Below are positions 8,640-16,032 of a stretch of 64,000 bases of DNA, piece after piece. The DNA lies in NCBI RefSeq assembly GCF_030546935.1, contig NZ_JAUOPH010000002.1, forward strand, positions 62,001 to 126,000, given 5' to 3'. Below the pieces are notes generated by a model. The model worked only from the letters and a program-made list of their open reading frames with translations. It was not told the origin of the DNA and searched no databases. The position numbers were made by a program, and so were the translations under genes. Position 1 is the first letter of the stretch, and each line of letters begins with the position of its first letter. This DNA comes from Marinobacter sp. 2_MG-2023. Lineage in GTDB: Bacteria; Pseudomonadota; Gammaproteobacteria; Pseudomonadales; Oleiphilaceae.

Positions 8640-10031
8640 ATGATGGAAAAGCGACCGCTTGTTTGGTTGTCAGCGGCAAACAGCAACAACTGCGTACGAA
8701 AGCAACTTGAAGCAAACTGGAACCTTATCGACTTCAATCTTGATGAGCCGGTTCCCCTTTTTACTCAAGTTGCGGACGGCGCCAGAGTTGGCGTATTGGA
8801 ATTCCCAAGCCTGTCACGAGACAACATGCCCTGGCCGGAAAGCTGGCTTGAAATGCTTGACCTCAACTACTGGGTCGCCATCGCGTCCCAGCAACCTGTC
8901 AGCGGCACACGCGCCGCCAGGCTTATCGTTCGCTACTGTTCCGATTTCCATACATTGCCTGTGGACTACCAGCGCCTCAACACAGTGCTCGGGCACCTCT
9001 GGGGTATGGCGACGATTCTGGAGCCTGCCGGCAGCCTTGTTAACGATGATTATAAGAATCTCGCACTAGTGGGGGACTCTCCGTCCATCCAACACGTTCG
9101 CAACCTGCTCCGTCGTTTTTCGGCAACCCGGGAACCTGTTCTGATTTCCGGCGAGAGTAGCACCGGGAAGGAAGCCGCCGCCCGGTTCCTTCATTCCCAC
9201 TCGGCTCGTGCCGCAGGTCCACTGGTTATCATTAACTGCGCAGCCTTGCCCACCACACTTACCCAGAGTGAACTGTTTGGATATGAAAAAGGGGCCTTCA
9301 CCAGCGCACTGAACTCGCATCAGGGGCGGCTTGAACAGGCTAATGGCGGCTCAGTTGTGTTCTCCGGCATTAACGAACTCCAGCTCGAACAACAATCCGC
9401 CATCCTGCGGTTTCTTCAGGAAAGCCAGGTTGAGCGCGTGGGTGGTAGCGCCCAGATCCCGGTTGACTGCAGAGTGATTGCAACCACCAGTGAACCGCTA
9501 GTAGATCTTATTGAACTCGGACGCTTTCGAAGTGATGTCTACTTCCGGCTTGGCAGTCTCGAAGTAAAGCTCCCTGCTTTAAAAGACCGGCGAGAGGATA
9601 TACCGGTCCTTGCCCGCCTGTTGCTCGAAGCAAGGTGTCAGGGAGCAGAGCCAAAAAAGCTCAGCAAAGGGGCCAGCCAAAGCCTGCTAAACCATTCATG
9701 GCCCGGCAATCTTCAGGAACTACAGAACCGCCTGCGACAGGGGTGGCTGCTCTGCGACCGGCCCGTTATCGAGGCTTCGGATCTCGGGCTCTCCCAGCCC
9801 ACTCCAGGCTCTGATCCAGCGTCCAACCTCAGCCTCAAAGAGTTTCGTGCCCAGGCCGACAGGCAGGCGCTGAGGTGCAGCCTCAAGCTGGCGAACAACA
9901 ACATGTCCGAGGCCGCCAGGCTCCTCAACATATCGAGGGTGTCTCTGTACCGGCTTATGGACAAATACGACCCGCGTCCGCACGACAGAAATACCCGACA
10001 ACGGCCTCAACGAAAAGGGGGTATAAAATGA
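8640..10031 (+). CDS. VpsR-like regulator: degenerate AAA+ (NtrC-type) domain with Fis-type HTH
   Basis: 463 residues. The N-terminal about 135 residues look like a degenerate receiver and resemble the VpsR type. The AAA+ domain (about 140-370) keeps Walker A GESSTGKE (171-178) and WPGN (354-357). The sigma-54 contact loop reads GAFTSA (218-223) instead of GAFTGA. Walker B reads GGSVVFSG (236-243), with both acidic residues lost. The C-terminus carries a Fis HTH (about 423-440, SEAARLLNISRVSLYRLM). VpsR of Vibrio is a c-di-GMP-responsive biofilm activator that works without ATP hydrolysis. A similar role here is inference. Its stop overlaps the next start (ATGA), coupling it to the beta-barrel gene. 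The start at 8640 has GGAGG 7 nt upstream. Confidence 0.8.
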   Translation: MMEKRPLVWLSAANSNNCVRKQLEANWNLIDFNLDEPVPLFTQVADGARVGVLEFPSLSRDNMPWPESWLEMLDLNYWVAIASQQPVSGTRAARLIVRYCSDFHTLPVDYQRLNTVLGHLWGMATILEPAGSLVNDDYKNLALVGDSPSIQHVRNLLRRFSATREPVLISGESSTGKEAAARFLHSHSARAAGPLVIINCAALPTTLTQSELFGYEKGAFTSALNSHQGRLEQANGGSVVFSGINELQLEQQSAILRFLQESQVERVGGSAQIPVDCRVIATTSEPLVDLIELGRFRSDVYFRLGSLEVKLPALKDRREDIPVLARLLLEARCQGAEPKKLSKGASQSLLNHSWPGNLQELQNRLRQGWLLCDRPVIEASDLGLSQPTPGSDPASNLSLKEFRAQADRQALRCSLKLANNNMSEAARLLNISRVSLYRLMDKYDPRPHDRNTRQRPQRKGGIK

Positions 10032-11089
10032 ACATCCAAGCTCGACTTCTACTCACCCTATGCATTTTCCTGATTCCCGCAGCGGGTCTTGCAGAACCGG
10101 AATACGATGAGAAAGGCATCGCATCGGCCCAAGCCGAAGAATATAAAGAGCAAGCCTCAGATATTGCATCCATCACCTCTGACCGGGGCATTGTGACGCA
10201 CCCCGGCCGCTTCACCATTGAACCCTCATTTTCTCACGCCCACAGCAATGCGACTCAGGTGGCGGTGGAAGGCTACACGGTGATTCCTGCCCTGCTGATA
10301 GGATTGATAAATATTTCAGAAATCCAGAGGGATATTTTTGTCGGAGCCATGTCACTCAAATACGGTTTTACCAGTAAGTTTGAAGCCGCCTTGCGGGTGC
10401 CTTACCTGAGCATTCAGGAAGATCTTCGGGAGCGACAGGCGTTTGAAGGCACCCCGGTAGATACACTGAGAGAGTCCTCGGGTGAAGGCCTGGGTGATGT
10501 GGAGCTGTCGGTGCGTTATCAACTCAACGACGGCCTGAAGGGCTGGCCTTATATCATTGGTTCCTTCCGGGTGAAAGCACCAACCGGGGACAGCCCATAC
10601 GATGTCGATCAACAGGTTATTAACGATAGCCAGGGCAACCCCATCGGGATTGAGCTTGAAGAACGGCCAACAGGCTCAGGGTTCTGGTCCTTTGAGCCTG
10701 GCGTCTCATTTATCTACCCGTCAGATCCTGCCGTTCTCTATGGCAACCTCAGCTACGTTTACACACTGAAGGACGAAAAGGGCTATGAGAATGGCAATAC
10801 CGTTGATCCGGGTGATGTGATCCGGTTCGGTTTTGGTATGGGCTTCGCCTTTAATCAGCGCACCTCTTTCAGTCTGGGCTACGACCACTCGGTTATCCGA
10901 AAGACCACTTACGAACGCGACATAGACCTATTCGGCGCTAACTTTGACAGCATCCAGATCGGCTCATTGGCCTTCGGGCTCTCTCACCGGCTAACATCCA
11001 GCACAACACTAAGCCTTACCGTCAATGTTGGTGTAACCGAGAACGCTCCGAGCACGGAGATCACCCTGAAACTGCCAATCAGTCTCTAG
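10028..11089 (+). CDS. FapF-like outer-membrane beta-barrel (putative exporter)
   Basis: 353 residues from the ATG at 10028, which overlaps the regulator stop by 4 bp. A longer in-frame extension upstream lies inside the regulator and is rejected. There is a clear signal peptide (cleavage near AAGLA/EP), a short helical segment (about 28-45), then amphipathic beta-strands. Motifs include GLGDVELSVRYQL, APTGDSPYDVD, TGSGFWSFEPG and YPSDPAVLYGNLSYVYTL, ending in a hydrophobic strand with terminal Leu. This matches the porin-like FapF family that exports Fap amyloid subunits in Pseudomonas, though the helical N-terminus is shorter than in FapF. The nearby C39 peptidase supports the assignment. 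The alternative is a generic MetA-type transporter porin. Confidence 0.65.
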   Translation: MNIQARLLLTLCIFLIPAAGLAEPEYDEKGIASAQAEEYKEQASDIASITSDRGIVTHPGRFTIEPSFSHAHSNATQVAVEGYTVIPALLIGLINISEIQRDIFVGAMSLKYGFTSKFEAALRVPYLSIQEDLRERQAFEGTPVDTLRESSGEGLGDVELSVRYQLNDGLKGWPYIIGSFRVKAPTGDSPYDVDQQVINDSQGNPIGIELEERPTGSGFWSFEPGVSFIYPSDPAVLYGNLSYVYTLKDEKGYENGNTVDPGDVIRFGFGMGFAFNQRTSFSLGYDHSVIRKTTYERDIDLFGANFDSIQIGSLAFGLSHRLTSSTTLSLTVNVGVTENAPSTEITLKLPISL

Positions 11090-11116
11090 ACAATTGGGGC
11101 TTTTATACTCGGACGA

Positions 11117-11608
11117 TTAATGACCAAGAAACTGGAGGATGGGGGCGCGCAGGTTATCAGGCATACGATAGCCCGCGCCCAGATTATTCAACTCAATGTT
11201 CAGTTGTCGCGCATTCTGGATAACGGAGCTATTCAGATCGTTCTGGATCAGTGTCATCCACCCGCCATCGTTTGAGGTAGCTGAGACAAGCGCCTGCCCG
11301 TTCTGTCCGGAGTTGATGATACCAAGCACCGTCTCCACCTTATGCGGCATAGCATTACCGCTGATCAACTGATTCAGATTCGGGATAGTCAGGCGATTGA
11401 TTGCCAGAGTTTCGCCGTTCACAGAAACCACTTGCTCCAGCCCGATCGAAATTTCAAGATTGTTCAGGCTGAAACCACCCCTCTGTGTGGACAGTTCATT
11501 GTCACTCAGGGGCAGTTCTGAAAATATTCCCCCAGCCGCTGCGGGCATTCCCGCAACCCCGAGAACAACGACCAGTCCTGTAACTGCACACCGCGGAAGG
11601 CTAACCAT
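11117..11608 (-). CDS. small secreted protein of the Fap-like operon with C-terminal QN signature
   Basis: 163 residues from the ATG at 11608. The frame extends upstream into the C39 gene, but the signal peptide (hydrophobic stretch ending GMPAAAGG) begins here, with AAGGGAG upstream. The mature part has LSTQRGGFSLNNLEISIGLEQVV, a middle region rich in Asn and Gln, and near the C-terminus LIQNDLNSSVIQNARQLNIE (11180-11251). That block aligns without gaps with motifs in the two other secreted proteins of this operon. It is the last gene of the operon. By position it could be a FapE-like minor subunit, but no known family is confidently recognised. Confidence 0.6.
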   Translation of the reverse strand: MVSLPRCAVTGLVVVLGVAGMPAAAGGIFSELPLSDNELSTQRGGFSLNNLEISIGLEQVVSVNGETLAINRLTIPNLNQLISGNAMPHKVETVLGIINSGQNGQALVSATSNDGGWMTLIQNDLNSSVIQNARQLNIELNNLGAGYRMPDNLRAPILQFLGH

Positions 11609-11612
11609 GACG

Positions 11613-12305
11613 TTACCACTCCCTTGTTGATGGCCAATATGGCAGCGTATGACCGAGTGACGGCCCCTCCTGTCCTTTGAAAAGCGGTGCCCGGACAATC
11701 TGCGGCCAGTTTCCATCGGTAAGGAACTTGCTACGCCCCTGCTGTATATCACTGCGAATAACAAAGGCTGCGCCATTCCAGTAATCTTCAAACTCCACTC
11801 TGGAATAGGCTTTCAGCCCGCGAGCGGGGTCTCCAACAAACACCTCGTCCTCACTGATTCCCTTGATGACAACAAAATGTCGGAAACCGTTCAGATTCAA
11901 AAGCACAATGACCGGCAGGCGCACTTTGTCCCGCAACCCCGTCAGCGGCATACGAAAACCATCGGCCTGATAACCTTCAGACTCCAGAAACCGCTTCATA
12001 TCCAGCATGGAGAAGCCTTCCTGACGAACTTTTTCCGGGTCTGCCAACGAGAACATTCCGGAAAAAACTTCCTGCTCCGTGACTTGGTGATCGTAATGGT
12101 AGGTCAGTAGGGATGCGATTGCGGCAGAGCCGCAGCTGAAGTCGTACTGCTGCTGCATAACCGAGCTGAAACGCTGCTCCTTGAAACTGCGAACCTCCAA
12201 CTGAAGTCCGCCACTCAGCCCCGGCAACATCACGGTACCCGCGAAAGCAGTGGACCAGAGCAACGTAGCACTCGCTATGACTATAACAAGCCCCCGCTTC
12301 ACCAT
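11613..12305 (-). CDS. FapD-like C39-family peptidase, periplasmic
   Basis: 230 residues with a signal peptide (cleavage near STAFA/GT). The C39 papain-like triad is intact: Cys58 in QQQYDFSCGSAA with the upstream oxyanion Gln, His143 in GFRHFVVIKG and Asp159 in VGDPARG. In the Fap system the C39 peptidase FapD is needed for export or processing of amyloid subunits through FapF. The same role here is inferred from the cluster. The start has GGAGGT 6 nt upstream. It lies 13 bp after the upstream small gene and 4 bp before the next, so it is clearly part of the operon. Confidence 0.85.
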   Translation of the reverse strand: MVKRGLVIVIASATLLWSTAFAGTVMLPGLSGGLQLEVRSFKEQRFSSVMQQQYDFSCGSAAIASLLTYHYDHQVTEQEVFSGMFSLADPEKVRQEGFSMLDMKRFLESEGYQADGFRMPLTGLRDKVRLPVIVLLNLNGFRHFVVIKGISEDEVFVGDPARGLKAYSRVEFEDYWNGAAFVIRSDIQQGRSKFLTDGNWPQIVRAPLFKGQEGPSLGHTLPYWPSTREW

Positions 12306-12318
12306 GGCCCACCTCCTG

Positions 12319-12669
12319 TCAGCGATTGATAAGAATATTCACCTGAGTACTGTCCTGAATCACCACCTGGTTACCCGTGTTCTGGATGACCGTGGCAATG
12401 CCACTCATATTCCCGAATGCCTGATCTGAGATCATGTTGTTGCCGGTCATTGAAGGCCCCGACAACCTATTTCCCGTGACCACAGCGCTCTGTTGATTGT
12501 CATTGAGCTGCAACTGGACAGGAACCCCCTGACGGCCACTGGATTGCTCCAGTTGATCTGCACTCATTGGGGACTGGCTCATCCATTCTTCGGCTGCCGC
12601 TCCAGCAGTTGGCCCCATGACAGCAAATAACCAGGCGATGCTCAGGATCCCTTTGACAACGTTAGTCAT
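12319..12669 (-). CDS. small secreted protein ending in a QN...VIQ motif
   Basis: 116 residues from the ATG at 12669, chosen because GGGAGG lies 6 nt upstream and a signal peptide starts there (cleavage near AGAAA/EE). A longer frame reaches back to 12726 but adds an Arg-rich non-signal stretch. The mature protein is about 87 residues, rich in Gln, Asn and Ser. It ends in VIQNTGNQVVIQDSTQVNI plus four residues (12322-12390). This C-terminal block matches those of both neighbouring secreted proteins. It resembles small adhesin- or nucleator-type proteins next to C39 peptidases. A FapA- or FapB-like role is possible but unproven. Confidence 0.62.
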   Translation of the reverse strand: MTNVVKGILSIAWLFAVMGPTAGAAAEEWMSQSPMSADQLEQSSGRQGVPVQLQLNDNQQSAVVTGNRLSGPSMTGNNMISDQAFGNMSGIATVIQNTGNQVVIQDSTQVNILINR

Positions 12670-12722
12670 GACACGCCTCCCGGCAGAAACCGGGCCACAC
12701 CTTGAGGCGCGGCCCGCCTTGC

Positions 12723-13751
12723 TCACTGGGTGCCGCCACCACCTGCGGACAGGTTGGACATGACACTCACGTTAGCCTGGGTAACACTACCCACGCCGGC
12801 ATTCTGGGCAAAGGCGCCAACACCGGTGAAGTTGGCAGAACCTCCGGAGATCTCGTTGGAGGCGCGAGCTTCTGTGTAGGAGCGATTACCATTGGCATCA
12901 CCATAAGTCATGGTTGTGCCGCTGACAGTGCCATCAAGATCGGCATCGTTCATAAACACCTCCAGTGAGACATTCAGCTCGGTAACACTGTTATCAGAGC
13001 TGTCACTGCTGTCGCTGTTGTAGGAGTCAGTGGCATTGGTGGAGTTATCCGAACTATCACTGTTACCACTGTCAGCGATCTTGAACGAGTCGTTGACGTT
13101 GGTGCTGTTGTCGGAATTATCGGAGTTGTCCGAATTATCCGAGTTATCGCTGTTATCGGAATTGTCGGAGTTATCTGAATTATCCGAGTTGTCCGAGTTA
13201 TCCGGATTGCCGCTGTCGGCAATCTTGAACGCGTCGTTTACGTTGGTGCTGTTGTCTGAATTGTCCGAATTATCCGAGTTATCGCTGTTGTCAGAGTTGT
13301 CGGAGTTATCGGAAGCATCGGAATTATCCGAGTTGTTTGAAGCATCCGTATTGCCGCTGTCGGCAATCTTGAACGAATCAGCAACATCTGTGCTGTTGTC
13401 CGAGCTGTCGGAATTATCCGAGTTGTCGGAGTTGTCGGAAGCGTCGGAATTATCCGAGTTGTTTGAAGCATCCGTATTGCCGCTGTCGGCAATCTTGAAC
13501 GAATCAGCAACATCCGTACTGTTGTCTGCATTGTTCGAGTTATCAGAGCCGTCCGAGTTATCGGAGTTGTCGGTGTTCGTGGAGTTGTTGTTGCCGGAAT
13601 CGGTGTTGCCCGAATTATCGTTGTTGGCAGTAGAGGTATCATCCGCATTAGTATTCGGATCCCCATCTCCGCCCAGATCCGCAAAAGCGAAACCGGACAC
13701 GCCCAGACTCATTGCAATGGCAGCTGCTAGCAATCCCTTCCTGGTATTCAT
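12723..13751 (-). CDS. secreted Ser-Asp-Asn repeat protein, putative major Fap-like fibre subunit
   Basis: 342 residues. Signal peptide 1-24 (cleavage near AFA/DL). Residues 55-255 are low-complexity repeats: (SDN)n runs broken by four copies of the phrase DSFKIADSGN (one copy reads DAFKIADSGN), giving a unit of about 42 residues. The C-terminal domain (256-342) is of normal composition and includes FAQNAGVGSVTQANVSV, which aligns with the C-termini of the two small secreted proteins. It heads the operon and has the largest exported product, the position and composition expected for a fibre or matrix protein. It does not show the FapC repeat consensus, so it is not a recognised FapC. Start: AAGGAA lies 8 nt upstream of the ATG. 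Confidence 0.75.
   Translation of the reverse strand: MNTRKGLLAAAIAMSLGVSGFAFADLGGDGDPNTNADDTSTANNDNSGNTDSGNNNSTNTDNSDNSDGSDNSNNADNSTDVADSFKIADSGNTDASNNSDNSDASDNSDNSDNSDSSDNSTDVADSFKIADSGNTDASNNSDNSDASDNSDNSDNSDNSDNSDNSDNSTNVNDAFKIADSGNPDNSDNSDNSDNSDNSDNSDNSDNSDNSDNSDNSTNVNDSFKIADSGNSDSSDNSTNATDSYNSDSSDSSDNSVTELNVSLEVFMNDADLDGTVSGTTMTYGDANGNRSYTEARASNEISGGSANFTGVGAFAQNAGVGSVTQANVSVMSNLSAGGGGTQ
12987..13589 (-). repeat. in-gene (SDN)n repeats with a 126-bp tandem duplication
   Basis: About 600 bp of 9-nt units encoding Ser-Asp-Asn. A larger 126-bp (42-residue) unit is visible: the segments starting at 13312 and 13438 are almost identical over about 80 bp. Ser, Asp and Asn codons vary between units (TCC, TCG, AGC; GAT, GAC; AAT, AAC). 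The region is prone to copy-number change and misassembly. Confidence 0.9.
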
Positions 13752-13846
13752 GATATCAATTCCTTCTAGGTTATTGGCTTTATAAGGATCCGACCCAACC
13801 CGCTAGCTTTGGGGTAAGCCCAGGTCCAGACCCACAAGACAAACAT

Positions 13847-13862
13847 TGCCATTCTTGTGCCA
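13847..13862 (-). promoter_or_regulatory. sigma-54 (-24/-12) promoter upstream of the SDN-protein operon
   Basis: On the minus strand the sequence reads TGGCACAAGAATGGCA. Compared with TGGCACG-N4-TTGCW it keeps the full TGGCAC -24 element, correct spacing and the GC of the -12 element, with two mismatches. The predicted start of transcription is near 13836, leaving about 85 nt of leader before the SDN start codon. A perfect palindrome lies about 100 bp upstream, where an enhancer-binding protein would sit. Confidence 0.7.
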
Positions 13863-13948
13863 GAAAAAGATGGAATAGGCTAACCTACTAATTAAATTAG
13901 ACTTTTCAGAAATTCACTCAAGGCAATTCAGCATTTTCGGAGGCGGGA

Positions 13949-13970
13949 ACTGTTTCAGGGATGAAACAGT
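13949..13970. promoter_or_regulatory. perfect palindrome, candidate upstream activator site
   Basis: ACTGTTTCA-N4-TGAAACAGT is a perfect 9-bp inverted repeat centred about 98 bp upstream of the -24 element. That distance is typical of NtrC-family activator sites. The nearby enhancer-binding-like gene at 8640 is one candidate protein. A related half-site (CAGTTTCA) occurs near 14010. The rest of the 394-bp gap (13752-14145) shows no gene. Confidence 0.5.
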
Positions 13971-14048
13971 GTGGATTCAGATAAAGTAGAGAACCGAACG
14001 TTTATGCCGCAGTTTCAGACACATACATAAATTTGACGGTGTAAAAAA

Positions 14049-14111
14049 CAAAAACCCCGCAAACTGTCTCCAGCTGCAGGGTTTTTGTGCTCCCGGAACA
14101 AGCCCGGGAGC
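14049..14111 (-). terminator. double-hairpin terminator after aceA
   Basis: Reading the minus strand after the aceA stop, a first hairpin (14111-14089, GCTCCCGG/CCGGGAGC) is followed by a second with CAAAAACCC/GGGTTTTTG arms (14087-14049) and a T run. The second has the classic Rho-independent form. Confidence 0.85.
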
Positions 14112-14145
14112 AGAGGCATTTTCAGCCGTACTATAAACCGTTCGA

Positions 14146-15738
14146 TTAACCGAACTGGTTCATGGTGTTGTCTGAACCACCGGCTTTCAGCGCAGCATCA
14201 CCTGCGAAGAATTCCTTGTGGTCGTCACCGATGTTAGAACCAGCCATATCCTGGTGCTTAACAGTGGCGATGCCCTGACGGATTTCCTTACGCTGTACAC
14301 CAGCAACATAGGCGAGCATGCCTTCGTCACCGAAGTAACCTTTGGCCAGGTTGTCTGTAGACAGGGCCGCAGTGTGGTATGTCGGCAGAGTGATCAGGTG
14401 GTGGAACACACCTGCTTCACGGGCTGCATCACGCTGGAAGTTCGCAGTCCACTCGTCTGCCAGCTTGGCCAGCTCGGTGCTGTCGTACTCTTCGCTCATC
14501 AACTTGGCGCGGTCGTAGGCGGACACGTCCTTGCCTTCTTCCTTCATTGCATCGAAAACCTGCTGACGGAAGTTCAGAGTCCAGTTGAAGGACGGGCTGT
14601 TGTTGTAAACCAGCTTGGCATCGGGAACCACTTCCTTGATGCGGTTTACCATACCGGCGATCTGGCCAACGTGGGGCTTCTCGGTTTCGATCCACAGCAT
14701 GTCGGCGCCGTTCTGCAGGCTGGCAATACAGTCCATAACAACACGGTCTTCACCAGAGCCTTCTTTGAACTGGAACAGGCCAGATGCAAGACGCTTGGGC
14801 TTGACCAGCTTGCCGTTCTGCTTGATGACAACGTCACCGTTGTTGATATCTTCAGCTTTCTCGATAACGTCGCCATCGATGAAGCTGTTGTACTGATCGC
14901 CCAGATCGCCTGGCTCGTTGGTTACAGCGATCTGCTTGGTCAGACCAGCGCCCAGAGAGTCAGTACGGGCAACGATAACACCGTCGTCAACACCCAGCTC
15001 CAGGAACGCCAGACGTACAGCGTTGATCTTGGACAGGAAGTCGGCGTGAGGAACGGTTACTTTACCGTCCTGGTGGCCGCACTGCTTCTCATCAGAAACC
15101 TGGTTTTCGATCTGGATGCAGCAAGCACCCGCTTCGATCATCTGCTTGGCCAGCAGGTAGGTCGCTTCGTCGTTACCGAAACCGGCATCGATGTCTGCAA
15201 TGATAGGAACAATGTGCGTTTCGTGGTTATCGATCTGTTTGATCAGGTCCGCAGCCTTGGCATCATCGCCAGCGTTTTCAGCAGCTTCCAGATCACGGAA
15301 CAGGTGGTTCAATTCCCATGCATCAGCCTGGCGCAAGAAGGTGTAAAGCTCGCCGATCAGGCTGGAAACAGCGGTTTTCTCGTGCATGGACTGGTCAGGC
15401 AGAGGACCGAACTCAGAGCGCAGAGCTGCAACCATCCAACCGGACAGGTACAGGTAGCGACGCTTGGTTGTGCCGAAGTGCTTTTTGATAGAAATCAGCT
15501 TCTGCTGACCAATGAAACCGTGCCAGCAACCCAGAGATTGGGTGTACTGCGACGTGTCTTTGTCGTAGTTAGCCATGTCTTCGCGCATGATCTTGGCGGT
15601 GTACTTGGCGATGTCCAGGCCAGTCTTGAACTTGTTCTGGGCGCGCATACGAGCGGCATGCTTGGGGTTAATCGCGTGCCAGGTCGGGTTTTGCTTCAGA
15701 ATGGAAGCGACGGCATCAATGTCTTTTGCGTAAGGCAT
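14146..15738 (-). CDS. aceA: isocitrate lyase (large Pseudomonas-type)
   Basis: 530 residues, the length of the P. aeruginosa-type enzyme rather than the roughly 430-residue E. coli type. It splits isocitrate to succinate and glyoxylate, the first step of the glyoxylate shunt, and is needed for growth on acetate, fatty acids or alkanes. The active-site region reads EKQCGHQDGK, with the catalytic Cys kept but KKCGH changed to KQCGH. Other signatures are IVPIIADIDAGFGN, GACCIQIENQ, VIVARTDSLGAG, LVYNNSPSFNW and HHLITLPTYHT. It is monocistronic, with its own terminator, and sits between two adhesion loci without obvious functional link. Confidence 0.96.
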   Translation of the reverse strand: MPYAKDIDAVASILKQNPTWHAINPKHAARMRAQNKFKTGLDIAKYTAKIMREDMANYDKDTSQYTQSLGCWHGFIGQQKLISIKKHFGTTKRRYLYLSGWMVAALRSEFGPLPDQSMHEKTAVSSLIGELYTFLRQADAWELNHLFRDLEAAENAGDDAKAADLIKQIDNHETHIVPIIADIDAGFGNDEATYLLAKQMIEAGACCIQIENQVSDEKQCGHQDGKVTVPHADFLSKINAVRLAFLELGVDDGVIVARTDSLGAGLTKQIAVTNEPGDLGDQYNSFIDGDVIEKAEDINNGDVVIKQNGKLVKPKRLASGLFQFKEGSGEDRVVMDCIASLQNGADMLWIETEKPHVGQIAGMVNRIKEVVPDAKLVYNNSPSFNWTLNFRQQVFDAMKEEGKDVSAYDRAKLMSEEYDSTELAKLADEWTANFQRDAAREAGVFHHLITLPTYHTAALSTDNLAKGYFGDEGMLAYVAGVQRKEIRQGIATVKHQDMAGSNIGDDHKEFFAGDAALKAGGSDNTMNQFG

Positions 15739-15858
15739 GATCTCGATCCTTTGTGTGTTAACGACGGTTCTGATGACTGCAATTTGGGCAAATCGCCATG
15801 TGGTTTGCCTGCGATGACGGGTACTCTATTAGCTTTCATTTTATAATTGAAATTTATA

Positions 15859-15893
15859 TGATCTATATTCATCATTTTTTCAATGAATGATCA
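15859..15893. promoter_or_regulatory. AT-rich inverted repeat in the aceA-lapG divergent region
   Basis: An imperfect inverted repeat with arms TGATC-N3-ATTCAT and ATGAATGATCA lies about 120 bp upstream of aceA and 140 bp upstream of lapG in the 294-bp divergent spacer. It may be an operator for either gene. No regulator can be named from sequence. Confidence 0.3.
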
Positions 15894-16032
15894 GAAATTT
15901 ACGAAACCGGATACTCACTGCTTACACATCCGCAACTGAAAGCCTGAATTTTTTCCAGCAAACTTACCAACTTGCAGTTGTCACTCCCAGTGACGCATAC
16001 AGGCACGGAACCAAGAAAGAAAGCGAGCATTG

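Noticed and set aside
9875..10027. N-terminal extension of the FapF-like barrel
   Set aside because: It lies inside the regulator gene in another frame, and the signal peptide starts at 10028.
13030..13785. 251-codon plus-strand frame full of Leu-Ser-Glu repeats opposite the SDN gene
   Set aside because: It is the antisense reading of the SDN repeats. It has no ribosome site, and the minus-strand frame has a signal peptide, a good start and operon context.
14218..15846. 542-codon plus-strand frame opposite aceA
   Set aside because: Long antisense frame caused by codon bias; aceA is unmistakable on the minus strand.
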